This document shows, piece by piece, positions 36,491-48,300 of a DNA stretch of 64,000 nucleotides; position 1 is the first letter of the stretch, and each line of letters opens with the position of its first letter. Source of the stretch: Cryptomeria japonica (lineage: Eukaryota > Streptophyta > Pinopsida > Cupressales > Cupressaceae); assembly GCF_030272615.1 (NCBI RefSeq), contig NC_081415.1:262432925-262496924 (forward strand), written 5' to 3'. The translations under genes and the position numbers were made by a program. Under the pieces are notes generated by a model. The model did not search any database. It was given only the letters and a program-made list of their open reading frames with translations, and was not told where the DNA came from.

Positions 36491-37445
36491 CTAATATCCA
36501 GGGTTAGGCTTAAATGATCTTTTAACTCTTTCTTCAAATCTTGAATTCCTTTCAGGACATCTAGATGCAAAATGACCAATCTTATTACATGCAAAACATT
36601 TAAAAGGTGATTTTCCTTCATACTTACTTCCTACAAGTCCTTTCGGTACTCTTCTAGCAAATAGTGCTTCAAGTTGCTCAAACTCACCATCTTCCGTCTT
36701 CATATCTTCGAACTCTTTTGCATAAAGCTTTCCAGTCTTGCTTAGCGGTTGTAGATGTAGATGCATGAAAAGAAGGTTCAGTATTCACAGCTCCAGAAAG
36801 TTCAAATTCCTCAACCTCAAAAGCAGATAGTTTCCCAACCAAGGTATCTCTGTTGACAGATGTATTATCCATTGTTCTCAATTCATTGATAGTAGTAGCC
36901 TTCATTTTGTAAGCCAGTGGTAGGGCTCTCAAGACTTTAGAAACAATTTCATCTTCGCTCAGAGTTCCACCACAACATTGAATTCCCATAACAATCTCAT
37001 TTACCCTTTCCATGAATATAGTAATCCTTTCATCTTCTTCCATCTTCGGGTTCTCATATCTTACCAAGTAACCATCAAGTTTAACAATCTTCACTGTAGA
37101 GTCACCTTCATTAAGAGTCTCCAACTTATCCCATATAGCCTTTCCAGATGATTTGTCAGTTAATCCCATTATTTGTTGATCAAAAAGTGTGCACAAGAGG
37201 GGTTCTCTTACTCTACAATTATTCTCAAGCTCCTTGTCTAGGTTTGCCGGAGGAGGATTTCTAGATCCTGGATTATAGGGTGTGACACCATTCTGTGTGA
37301 TCTCCCAAATATCCTTGCCAAGACATCTCAAATGAGTCTCCATCCGAATCTTCCATACTGTGTAATTTGTTCCATCAAGTCTCAATATATCCCTTCTAAA
37401 GATAGCTCTAGAAGAAATCGATGAACTTGATCTGTTAGTCGTCAT
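36491..37445 (-). pseudogene. C2 gag
   Basis: It starts at the ATG at 37445 with MTTNRSSSSISSR and LRLDGTNYTVWKIRMETHL (the UBN2-type Gag of plant copia elements). After a one-base frameshift near 36700-36760 it ends with the zinc knuckle CFACNKIGHFASRC (CX2CX4HX4C). Gag forms the virus-like particle and binds element RNA. Confidence 0.85.
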
Positions 37446-37488
37446 AGGATCTTCCTCAAGTGGTTAAGCTTTCTGTAGAGAGGACCAA

Positions 37489-37500
37489 AGCTGTGATACC
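37489..37500 (-). other. Primer-binding site of C2
   Basis: TGGTATCACAGC on the minus strand, two bases from the 5' LTR end; complementary to the 3' end of initiator tRNA-Met with one or two mismatches. Confidence 0.7.
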
Positions 37501-37502
37501 AA

Positions 37503-38090
37503 TGGTTAGACAGTTCAAATAACTGGAAGACAATTGAGAGGGGAGGTGAATCAGTTGTCACAGATTATCAAAAGCATTAGCAATTTAAATTTTAATACCG
37601 AAACCCAAAATGATAATATCGGAATAGCAGTTAATCCAATTAAGCATAAACAATAATCACATAATAAAAGCCATTCACACAACACCAAGATTTGTACGTG
37701 GAAAACCCAGTAAAGGGAAAAACCACAATGGGAAGCCCAAACACAGTCAAATAATACTTCTGCAGTAATTATGTGAATTATAATGAAGGGGCCTGCACTT
37801 GCAGGAAGGCCAATAGCCTAGAGCACACTACTCATCACAAAAGCAGTCTCACTGACTACATACAAATCCAGACTACAATCTGGAGTAGTGTTGAACTGCA
37901 AAAGATAGCATCTCCTATGATAGAGTACAGTTCCGGTTGAGCTCAATACTAGAGGACTAAATCCTCATACATAAACCCAATTCGATCTCTAATGATTGAC
38001 CAATTCCTTTGCTTGAATGATATTATATTATTCGCACATTACAATCCTTGACCATGACCTCTTACATTAACCATAATGATCTACAATGAG

Positions 38091-38166
<76 letters not shown>

Positions 38167-38737
38167 AAGCCTCAACCATAAACAATTAGGTCAGCCACCA
38201 GATAATAAACCAATTACATAATTACAAACCATGTCGGCCTAAAGCCAAACAAATAATATCCAATACATAAGACATCCCAGAAATACATCAATAGGTCCTA
38301 TCCACACGTTACAACAATGTCAGTCCATAACATAGATCAACCGGGACCAAGTATAGGTCCACACGCTTCAACAATAATCTCCACAACATCGTGAAACTCC
38401 ATCAGAAGTTGCACCAACACCACTTAAGCAATTCATCAAAGATCTACACCAAAAGGTCTATCGGTGAAACCCTTGCCGGAACTAGAAACCAAGCTTCTCA
38501 GCAAGTAGGACAACATCCAATCACCAGACCAAAACCAACTGATTCGAGTAAGATTATAAGCATCATGAACAAGCTGATTCCATCACTAGATTATATCGGA
38601 GCACACTGGATGATGCTGGATCCAAGTTAACTAGAAACCACTCAACCTATCGGGACCAAAAGGGTGTCGGTAAAGCATCTAGACAGATAGTGTTGGCATC
38701 AATGCAACACATAATCAATTTCACCAAATGGCCAACA
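37503..38737 (-). repeat. 5' LTR of C2
   Basis: A 1,235-bp LTR. It has a (TA)n(CA)n microsatellite (38094-38166) that is only a short TATATATA in the other LTR, so the repeat expanded after insertion. Confidence 0.85.
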
Positions 38738-38742
38738 TATTT

Positions 38743-39450
38743 AACCCCACGAGGGAGCATGATGAAAAAGTTTATTTGAGATCTACAATAAAAAACATGC
38801 TAAAATTTTAATTGTGCAGTTGAGGATTAGTTCTCATTCCAAAGAGGATTGGGAATAAAGGACCTGTATTTTTTGTAGCAAGGGGGTGGTAAAAATTGAA
38901 TGGAATTTCCTCAAAGAGTGGGCAGGTCAATTTGATAATGACTAGAAGATGGACAGTTTAAATAAGTTATTTGAAAAGACAAGACTTCATATGAATGAAT
39001 GAAGGAAGGAATTTTAATGACGTCCTTGTGACCCAACGGTCTAAGGGACCAAGATGCAAATTAATCTATTTTCAGGTTCCTTTCCATGTAAGTTTTTCTA
39101 TTATGAATTTTGAGTAAGAAACTCGTTGTTTTGTGAATTCTTGTCTCTTAAAAAAGTTGATTCAAATTTTCCACCTTTAATTTGATATCAAACTGATTGC
39201 GAATATCTTCATATGCTACACACTCCTTGATGAAATGTTAGTTTGTTTCCGCTGCCTTCTTGACACAAAAAATACACATTCTCTCTTCCCAGTCTTCTTT
39301 GGATACCTTCCCTCTACTAGTTTCACATCGCAAATGATGAGATCCAGTCCTTAACGACAAAGTTTTTGCTAAAGATTCATAAAGAAGATCAGACATGAAA
39401 AATAATATGAAAATAGATTAATTTTGTACTCGATCTTAGAGACATCATAA
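38743..39450 (-). pseudogene. Remnant of a non-L1 LINE (zinc-finger tail)
   Basis: On the minus strand, 39160-39400 reads a segment with SLRTGSHHLRCET, ERMCIFC, HFIKEC and AYEDIR, with one stop. The pattern R.G.H.L..E......ER.C..C.......H....C..Y...R is the C-terminal finger of Jockey/RTE-like non-LTR retrotransposons. It differs from the tail of the L1 elements in this window. The RT itself was not found. Confidence 0.55.
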
Positions 39451-41400
39451 ATTATTTCTTTCATTCATTCAAAAGTGCCTCCATTATACTACTTCCCTAG
39501 AGGTTCTCTGGCCCTATGTGTCCAAAATGTTTGGCATTATCCATCAAAAATTTCTTTGAATGATTAGACCCTTTAGATTTGTCGTTTTTGGGGGCTCCAT
39601 GCCCACTCATTGTTTTTTCCTTCATCGATTGAGTCTTGGGATTCAACAACCGATGAGATTTGGCTTTCAAGGCTGAACGACCTGTGGGGCCTTTAGATGA
39701 CCCATGTTGGCGTGACGTAGGGGAGTTTTTGAACCTTTTGCTGCATCGTCACTTCCTTCACAGTGAGGATTTGTTTGTTTCGTTTTGTAGGGTCTCACTC
39801 TCCCTGACAAGAAAATCTAATGTATTTTTTGGTTAACTAAATAAATTTATGTTAAAATGTCTTGTGATTAAGGAAATTATAATTACAATGATTCTCTTGA
39901 TTTTGTAGGAAAGGGTAAATTACAAACACGTTTAGATATTCTTATTTATCAAAAAAAATCTAATGTTTACATTTGGAAACTTCACATTCTTTTTGGGAGA
40001 ATGAATAAATGAATTGAATGAATGTTAATGATATCTACAAGATCTAATAGCCTAAAGGACTAGGGGAAGAGCACCAGTATTAGGGGAAAGGAGCGAGTAG
40101 TGGACATAGGACCAATAATCGTCATCTTTTTGTCAACCTCACCCCCCATTAGTAGACATAGTAGAAGCCAAAAAAATGGTAATCGAAGGTCCATTAATAA
40201 ATATCACATATACCAATAGTGGATAATTTTTTAGCCTTTTGACCATAATTAGCCCATTACTGGGACATTTGTGCATCACTACTTAACTACTAGGGCATTT
40301 GTCCACTTTTTTCTAACTATTTTGAGTTGTCTACTATTGGCGCAAAGGTGATTATGTATTGGACCACACTTTGAAATTTGTACTTTTTGACCTTTGTGCA
40401 CATAACAAATTCTACAGTGTGCATCGTTATTACCCACAAGCCAAAACAATAGCTTTAAGCAATTAAGTCATAAATTTCACATGTAATTTTGCATGTACTA
40501 ATAGTCGCTTATTTTTTAGCTTTTTTGGACCATAATTGGCTCATTTGTGCACCTTTATTGGTACCCATAGCACACGACTACTGGGGCATTTGTGCATAAG
40601 TATTGGCAATTTCAAGTACACAGTTATTAGGGCATCTCTAAGCAGGGATCGGGTAACACTTTGAAAAGTGTACTTTTGACCTTTGTGTGTATAATGGATC
40701 CCACAATGTGCATGGTTACTACCCAGAAGTCAAAAGAATAGCTATAAGCAGTTAAGTCGCATATAGAGACAACAACAAAAAACTCGTCAAAATTTGATAT
40801 ACAGTTTAGAATATGTGGATGCATGAAGTTAGCTATAAGAACTAGGGGAAAGGACCCGATTTTTTAGCGCGTTCCAATTCTTGTGATAGAAGTTGTTGAT
40901 TTAATACCCCCATACTAGCTTATTTAATATCCAACTTTTGTACAACATTGCACCAATAGTTGTATGACAAGTACTAATAATTGAATGAAATATACCATTT
41001 GTTGTGAAAAGTAACCAATCATGCGATGCCACATCAGCTGCACAAGTATTGGAGCCCTTTTGCTCACCTATTGGTCTCACTTTTTTGGGGGGGTGTTTTG
41101 GACACCTTGGCAAAAACGTATGCTGATGTGGCATCATATTTGATGATGTGGCCCTGAAACCTTAGTTATAAGCAGGGGACTTGCCAAGTAAGCTGCTGTA
41201 AAAAATTCGGAGTGATTTGAAATTTTCACATAAGATTTTGAGAAGCGCGAAGTTAGGGTGCACAACTACGGAGTCCTCTCCTATATAATACACTTCCCCT
41301 AAGATGTTATCAAATTAATTGATTTTCAAATTCTTTTTTATATTGATTCTTTTACTATAGATCTTGAATAAGAATTCCTATCATCTCTTAAGAAAAACAC
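39450..41400. other. Intergenic DNA with internal repeats
   Basis: No gene seen. A segment at about 40386-40480 (TTTTGACCTTTGTGCACATA onward) recurs at about 40674-40762. Words like GGGCATTTGTGCA and TTTTTTAGC also recur, so this is an old, diverged tandem repeat of about 290 bp. Confidence 0.5.
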
Positions 41401-41454
41401 ATTCAATTTATCCAGTCGTACCAAATTGCAATGCCGATTTTATAAATAAAGAGA

Positions 41455-41460
41455 CACGTG
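41455..41460. promoter_or_regulatory. G-box CACGTG
   Basis: ACACGTGTC, a palindromic G-box/ABRE-type site about 520 bp upstream of the start codon of the NLR gene. bZIP/bHLH factors bind such sites; here its use is inferred. Confidence 0.35.
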
Positions 41461-41769
41461 TCACATACATTTTCTACAAACACTGGACCGCAATGAATAT
41501 CTCTGTCACTACGGCGCGCTGTTCGTCTGTGTGATCTGACAAAATCGCTTTCCAGCCAACTCACCAGCAACTTCCTAGCGTGGAAAATTTCGGAATTTCG
41601 GATTAAAGCAAGGTGTGGCGGGAACCAATGTCTCTCCAATAATTCACTCTAACGCGCTTTCCTGACTGCGTACTTTTCTTACAGAGATTAAAGTTCTGCG
41701 TGACGTGACATAAAGGCTTCCGCGTTGCCTCTAACGTGCTTTCCTCGAAGCCGCCTCCACTGTTTTACT

Positions 41770-41775
41770 TTGACT
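41770..41775 (+). promoter_or_regulatory. W-box TTGACT upstream of the NLR gene
   Basis: TTGACT lies 33 bp before the TATA box. WRKY factors of the immune response bind TTGAC(C/T). A second TTGACT occurs in the 5' leader near 41890. Confidence 0.35.
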
Positions 41776-41802
41776 GTTACACATCTTTCTCACACATTTT
41801 AT

Positions 41803-41810
41803 TATAAAGA
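41803..41810 (+). promoter_or_regulatory. TATA box of the NLR gene
   Basis: TATAAAGA, 175 bp before the first ATG (41978). Transcription would start near 41835. No ATG occurs between it and 41978, so the start codon is the first available. Confidence 0.55.
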
Positions 41811-41820
41811 GGACTCTCTT

Positions 41821-41898
41821 CTCTGCATTTAGTCGTTCGCCCTCTTCTCTGCTTTTACTCCCTTGCCCTATTCTCTGCATTTAGGCCCTTGACTTCTC
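41821..41898 (+). repeat. Three 26-bp tandem repeats in the 5' leader
   Basis: Pyrimidine-rich units start at 41821, 41847 and 41873 (CTCTGCATTTAG, CTCTGCTTTTAC, CTCTGCATTTAG). They cover the likely transcription start and 5' UTR of the NLR gene. Confidence 0.7.
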
Positions 41899-41977
41899 AC
41901 TGTATTTGAAGTTTTTTCTCCAAATTTTCTGCCGTTTAATCTTTTCTATTGCCTGCAGTTTCTTTCATTCTTTCAAT

Positions 41978-42316
41978 ATGGCTTCCTCATCTTCCTCCTC
42001 TGTTACGCCTACCCAACTCATTGATCAAATCCTAAACACAAAAGCAGATAAGCCAGACTCCGAGGATCTTAGACGATTAGTCCAGCAAATCGATGATCTT
42101 CTTGCTCGTTACGACGCTCAGCTGGTACAAAGCGTGCCCTTCTATTCATTTCATTTGATTTTTCCATATTTTTTTGCTAAACAACACCATTCATGAAATT
42201 ATATGCAGCAAAAGAAGAATCCCATCGGAGGGAAGTTGGCTGATCTGCCGTCTGCTTCAGAGGCTTCTAGCTTTGGAGAGCAGGTGTCAACAAATGTGAA
42301 ACAAATTGCCAATGAG
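41978..42316 (+). CDS. NLR-SEO gene exons 1-2 (N-terminus, residues 1-85)
   Basis: Exon 1 (41978-42124) begins MASSSSSSVTPTQLIDQIL and has a helix with LRRLVQQIDDLLARYDAQL. Exon 2 (42209-42316) adds a short charged segment ending TNVKQIANE. Both end in phase 0. The intron between them is only 84 bp. I see no TIR domain, signal peptide or myristoylation glycine. Confidence 0.8.
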
Positions 42317-45300
42317 GTACACACAGCATCTTATAAGTATTTCCCTATTTTTTCCAACAATTTTTGCTTTGTTGTAATTGTCAATAGTTTGGATGAACTT
42401 TATATAGGGGAATTTTTTATGAACATTTAGTATAAATCACCAATACCGATATTAAAATACAACAGGAAATATTTATTGCAGTGTGGCACTGACTGTCGCA
42501 CCAGAATATGGTACAAATGAAAATGCATGTTTATTAGTAGATATGATCGTATATAATACAAAATCAATGATTGTTAAAAATGGGTAAAGATTTTTATCTA
42601 GATTTATGAATTAGTAAAGTCATGAATAAGGGATCACATCTTTGATGAGATTTGAACCTTATTGTCAAGAACTAGACACCGCAATTTAACCATTACACTA
42701 TCCAATACAACCCTTTACACATTTTATTATATAATTGGTTGATTTTAAGTATTATCTAGTTTTATAGTTAAAAGATTAATTTTGATTAATAAAAATAAAT
42801 TACTTAGCATATTTTAATATAAATAAGGTCTAACATTGTTATTTGACTATTAGATAATTGATTATGATGATATTTGTAGTGTATAAAAAGATCATGGTAC
42901 TTAACTCTAGGTTTGATGTTGAGTAAGTGGTGATATATAGCGTTATATGTTTTGCCATCTTAAAACATGCTTGTGATTGCATCAAATGATTTCAATTATA
43001 CTAAGAAAGTCATTTTTTTTGTTCTAGGTCATTTAACAACTTTATATGGTTTGTCATCTTAAATCATGCTTGTAATGAGTAATTACATCAAATGCGTTCT
43101 ATTAGATTGAGGAAGTCATTTATAATGTTTAATAGTGTTATATGATTTGTCCTCAATCATGTTGTAACTACATCAAATGATTTTTGAGAAACTCATTTTT
43201 ATTGTTTTAGGTCATATAATATGTTATATGGTTTGTCATATTAAATCATGCGTGTAATTACATCATGTAATGTTCCCTACTCGATTAACATAATTAATCT
43301 ATTTCAATATACTAAAATTGATTGAGAGACTAAACATGAAGCCAGTCATTGATATTCTTCAATCTATTAGTCATTAACAAGTGCTTGTTTATTTTCCTCA
43401 TTAGATGATTAATTTTATTATTCATAGTTCTTAATATAGATATTGGACCTTGCTACTACTTCAATTTTAAGGGATAAGGGTCTATGTATATTACCAAACA
43501 GCTTAGAGACCAATTACAATAGGTTCCCTCAAATTTTATAGATCCAAGCCCTTACCTATGTTGTGTCTATACCTTCAAGGCTTATGGGTCACTGATCCCT
43601 ACCCTATCTTGGGACTTAACCTATTGCTTGGATTTAGACCACCTCTCTTTGGAACATCTCATTCCCATCTTCTTAAATACTGACACTAGTAGTTACAAGC
43701 ATTAGACTATAAGTATACTAACTTCTCATGTATTTTGAATATATATGAAATTAAGTATGACTATCATACATATTGCAATCCATATTGATATTACTATTAA
43801 ATTCCGCACAAGAACATTATTAGGTTTCATATATTAAGGATACATATTAAGCATATCCCCATGTATGCCACCAAGAACAAAGATGCCACTACTTGTAACT
43901 TAATAACAATTCTGATTTGATATGATTTGATCCTTGGTGCTCTCATTGGAGACTTTTGATTCCTTTCCTTCATATCTCTCAATGTGAGGGAAATGCCACA
44001 CCTCTTCATCATGTATGCCCTTTGTCAGGAGACACACCCTTTCACCATTAGCACCCTTTGAAAGAGTGCAACTCTTCATTATTTCTGCCCTTTGAAAGGG
44101 ACACAACCTTCCATAATCAGTTTTGCACTTATTTAAATCAGTTTTGCACTTCTTATTCCTAAATGATCCCCCTCCCAAATAAAGTTCTTTTCTTCTTTTT
44201 ATATCTCATGTTTGAGGGAGACGCAACTTTTCACTACATGTCTTTTGACCATTCATCAACTTAATTAAATTTTGATTATATTTAATTATATTTTTTTACA
44301 TTTTAATTTTAATTTTATTTTTTATTCTTTTGAATTTAAATTTTATTATTATTATTATTATTAAATATCAAATTCTATTGCATAGTGGGGACATTGCACA
44401 TCAAATGCTTTCTATTAGACTAAGAAGCTAATTTTTATCATTCTAGGTCATTTCTGCAATATAATCTCTACACCTACAAAATTAGCCTCTTACTTATGGA
44501 GTCAATCTTTCTTCATGGATTCAATCTATTTTTTCATATCTTTAGATTCTTGCTTGCCATAGGTATCTAGGCAAAGTTTATCATTAAACTAGATGGCATT
44601 TGTTGATAAGTTGGAGTTCATTGTGTAGGGTGTATTTTCCTTCAGTAAATTGTAAGTTGATTTTAGAGTTTTGATATGTTCAAAGATACTTTTCCCTACC
44701 ATGATAAATTTTTAGAAAGTGCTTGGTAAACTTTTTAACCTGTAACTTGATCAATGACATTGGCGCAACACACTCGCTCCATGTGAAACACTTTTGACTT
44801 GGAGCTATGAATCATTAGGTAAAAAACGGGGGACCTCATTCCCATATAACAATTATAAGGTTCAAATTCATGAGGCCATTGGATCAGTGAAGGCACAAGC
44901 CTTGTGATCACAATGGCTTAGTGGGGTTTTGAACCTTGGTGGTCACAACAACACCACCACCACTTAACCTACACACTGTAGGAAGAACCCCCTATCATGA
45001 TAAATTTAAAATAAAACAAGATTTATCTTTTTATATAATATCCTAGTCTACAAATTTGAATGGCTTGTGGGAATGAGGCCTAATTGACCATGATTAAATT
45101 TGAATTTAAAAATTACCACATCTTTATCACACAATATTAAACTTGGGTTAGTTTTACACCTACAAATTTGATCCAAAACAAGAGGTGCTAAAATTGAAAA
45201 CCAAATAAGAATTTAATGACGAATCTGGTCATTACCTTTAAAACAAATATTTTTCATCTTACAATTATAAAGGTAGTTTTCTATACATTGTTATTTATAT

Positions 45301-48300
45301 TAAGATTTTCATATTTTAGTCTTTTAGAATACAACATTTATATAGTAAAAAATAAATAATTTTTATAGAAAATTAACCTTACAAATGAATAGTGAAATTT
45401 GTATACTGATTATCATAATTAGTAAATATGATGGATATAATATTTTCATATATTTAATCAAATAAAAGTATATTTAAATAATAAAAGTTTTATAAAAGAT
45501 ATGATATTTCTCATGAATTAAAAAATTAAAAATAAATAAGATTAATAAAAATATAACATCTCTTATATTTTTCAAAATTTAAAATGAATATCTTAAATAA
45601 AAAACATACTTTTGGCAATTATTTTTTAAAATTGTTATATCTTTCCTTTTCAATCTTCATTAATGATATTACCTATAAGGATTGATGGGATAAATGATTT
45701 CATTTGTGTGGGAGATATTATTTAAATTTATTAAGTGAAGGTCCATTCCTTCTAACGACAAGGTGTGTGCAAAGGGGTTGTATGTTAAGAGGGCAAATGG
45801 TAGTCCATGATGTATGTTATCCATCTATAATGGAGTGTTTAGGCAAAATATTAGTGACAATATGCCATCTATTTTAAAGAGAGACTGGCGCAAAGGAAAG
45901 TGCAAAGTGATAGTGCTCAATGTTAAAGGGAAAGAACAAGAGTGGTTCTTGACTATATCTATGGTCTTTACAATTTTTTTGGATTATATATACTTACAGA
46001 TCACCAATCTAGGCATGAAGAGTTGGATGAAGTATAGATTTGGGCTTTGGTAAAGTAGATAGATGATAAGTCATGAGTATTTGGATGTTACAAGCATAGA
46101 GCATAGACATTGGTGAAGTAGATAAATGATAGCTCTTTTGTTAATATCAAGTCAATTATGACAATCATAAGTCTTAGTTGTGGCAATACAATTATAATAG
46201 AGACCTCTTCCTTTTTGTTAAGGAAGAAACAAAGACAAAGGAGTATGAAAGGTTCATCACTTATACTAATTGAAAATCAAGACAAGCTATCTAGAGGAAT
46301 GCAAGATATACTTGCATATTTATATCTAAATCTCTCCTTCTCTATTATTATAAAAAGAAAATCTTAGATTCTCCCATAAAAAAATATATACCAAAGTAAA
46401 AAGTAAAATGTGAATGCTTAATTTTTTTTGAAGGTTTGATGAGCTTATGTGATTTACTCCTTAACATTTTCCAATAAAAAGATTAGGGGAGATCAATAAA
46501 TAAAATAATGAGAAACTATTTTAGTGTTGAAAGTTCTTTGGAATTAGTTGTCAGTATTTTTAGTACAATGATATCATATTTTGGGGGATTTGATAAAGCT
46601 TATTATTACCATAATTCATTCTTTAATGTCATTTTAACACAATTTATTATTAATAACAAATTAGAAAGTGACATTTGATAAAGTTATAGTTAACATAATT
46701 CATTCTTTAATACCCATTTAACCCAATTCATTATTAAGAAAAAATTAGAAAGTTTTCATAAAATTCTACTAGAGACTAAATAGAAACTTTGGATGTAATA
46801 ACATGAATATGTTCAAAAGACCCATCATAATTGACAAAACAACTTTTTTAGCAAAAGTCACATATAACCAAAAAAATTTATTAAAGTAAAATAGCTTTCA
46901 AAGTGTGTGAAGACATTATTTATTTTTATCTATCTACTTACCTATTTGTGTTTATATGATTCTATATAGTAATTCAAGAGATAGATAATGATATTCATAT
47001 AGAACAATAAAATAATTCTTAAAGTAGAAGTAAACTAACATAGTTCTCTCAAATGTATCTATGTCAATGATATTAGATATATTACTAGGAGTATTTAAGA
47101 TGTATATGCCTATAATATTTTTTTATTGATATATGTACTTTGTTGAATAGTGTGGCACATCAATCTCATTAATTAAAGTGTAAATCTTCTTTTATTGAGT
47201 TTTTTAGTTTTGTCTATAAGCTAGGTGAGGCAAAAAATGGGGGACCTTAGCCGTAACATGATTGCAATACATTAAAGTGAATATTTCAAACTCATAGGCT
47301 TGGTAGCGTTGCAAGGGTGCAAACCTCGAGAGCACACCAACCCAACAAAGATTTGAAGCACAAAATTATTGGCATGAACTTCAATGCAAAGGTTAAAAAA
47401 ACACGAGCACAATTACCATGATAAGAATGACCTACTGAGGATTTGAAGCTTAATGATTATAACAACAATACCATAATTTAACCATTGTACTATGGTATGA
47501 ATGACAAAATGTAAAAAAATTATATATTTTATTTCATTTGTAAAATTATTTTTATTTATTTTTAAATATGAATTCATAATTCTTTACATATTAATTTAGT
47601 GAAAAAGAAGAATTTGACTATGACATATATATATATATATAATTTGAAGTATTGGTAGTATAAATTATTTACAAATCACACGATCGTAAGTTTAAATATT
47701 AAACTTCTCGATTATTTAATCTATTTTTTTAATTTGAAAATAACTTATTAAATTATTTTTTATCTTCTATACTAGAAATCATGATAGTAATTTTAATTGA
47801 GCAATTATTTTATTTAGTAGACCATTTTATGAAAGAATCAATTAATTTTACTTTTATTTTTTGAATGTTGCTACATTAATTACTAGGTGTTGAGATTTAC
47901 AAAGAAACCAAAGAGGAAATATTCATTCTATTTATTAGTAATTTTTAAAAAAAGGTTTTGTAGATAAAAGAATATTCTGGTGACAAACATCAAACAACCA
48001 TAGCGATATTAAATCATGCTTGTAATTACATAATGTAATGTTCCCTACATGATTAACATAAATAATCTATTTCAATATACTAAAATTGATTGAGAGACTA
48101 ATCATGAAGCCAATCGTTGATATTATTCAATCTATTAGTTATTAACAAGTGCTTATTTATTTTCCTCATTAGATGATTAATTTTATTATTTATAATTCTT
48201 AATATAGATATCAGATCCTACTACTAAAGATTTAAGGGAGAAGGATCTATGTATATTACCAAAGCGCTTACAGACCAGATATAATAGGTTCCCTCAAATT

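Larger units (their letters stand above)
31653..38737 (-). mobile_element. Ty1-copia element C2, complete structure, decayed coding
   Basis: A minus-strand LTR retrotransposon of 7,085 bp with a perfect target duplication TATTT (31648-31652 and 38738-38742). The LTRs are 31653-32876 and 37503-38737, roughly 90% alike by eye. The primer-binding site is TGGTATCACAGC on the minus strand (37489-37500), and the polypurine tract AAAGGAGGAGAT lies at 32877-32888 (minus). The order gag, integrase, RT, RNase H is that of Ty1-copia. Frameshifts and stops interrupt gag and pol. Confidence 0.9.
43243..48010 (+). repeat. Tandem duplication copy 1 in intron 2
   Basis: 4,768 bp that match 48011-52733 in order along their whole length, with small indels. 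The copy ends with 47 bases of exon 3 and its 3' splice site, then joins the start of copy 2 at a 5-base microhomology ATATT. Confidence 0.85.

Noticed and set aside
42650-42712. A functional tRNA gene
   Set aside because: A- and B-box-like words exist but no convincing cloverleaf, acceptor stem or anticodon arm can be formed.
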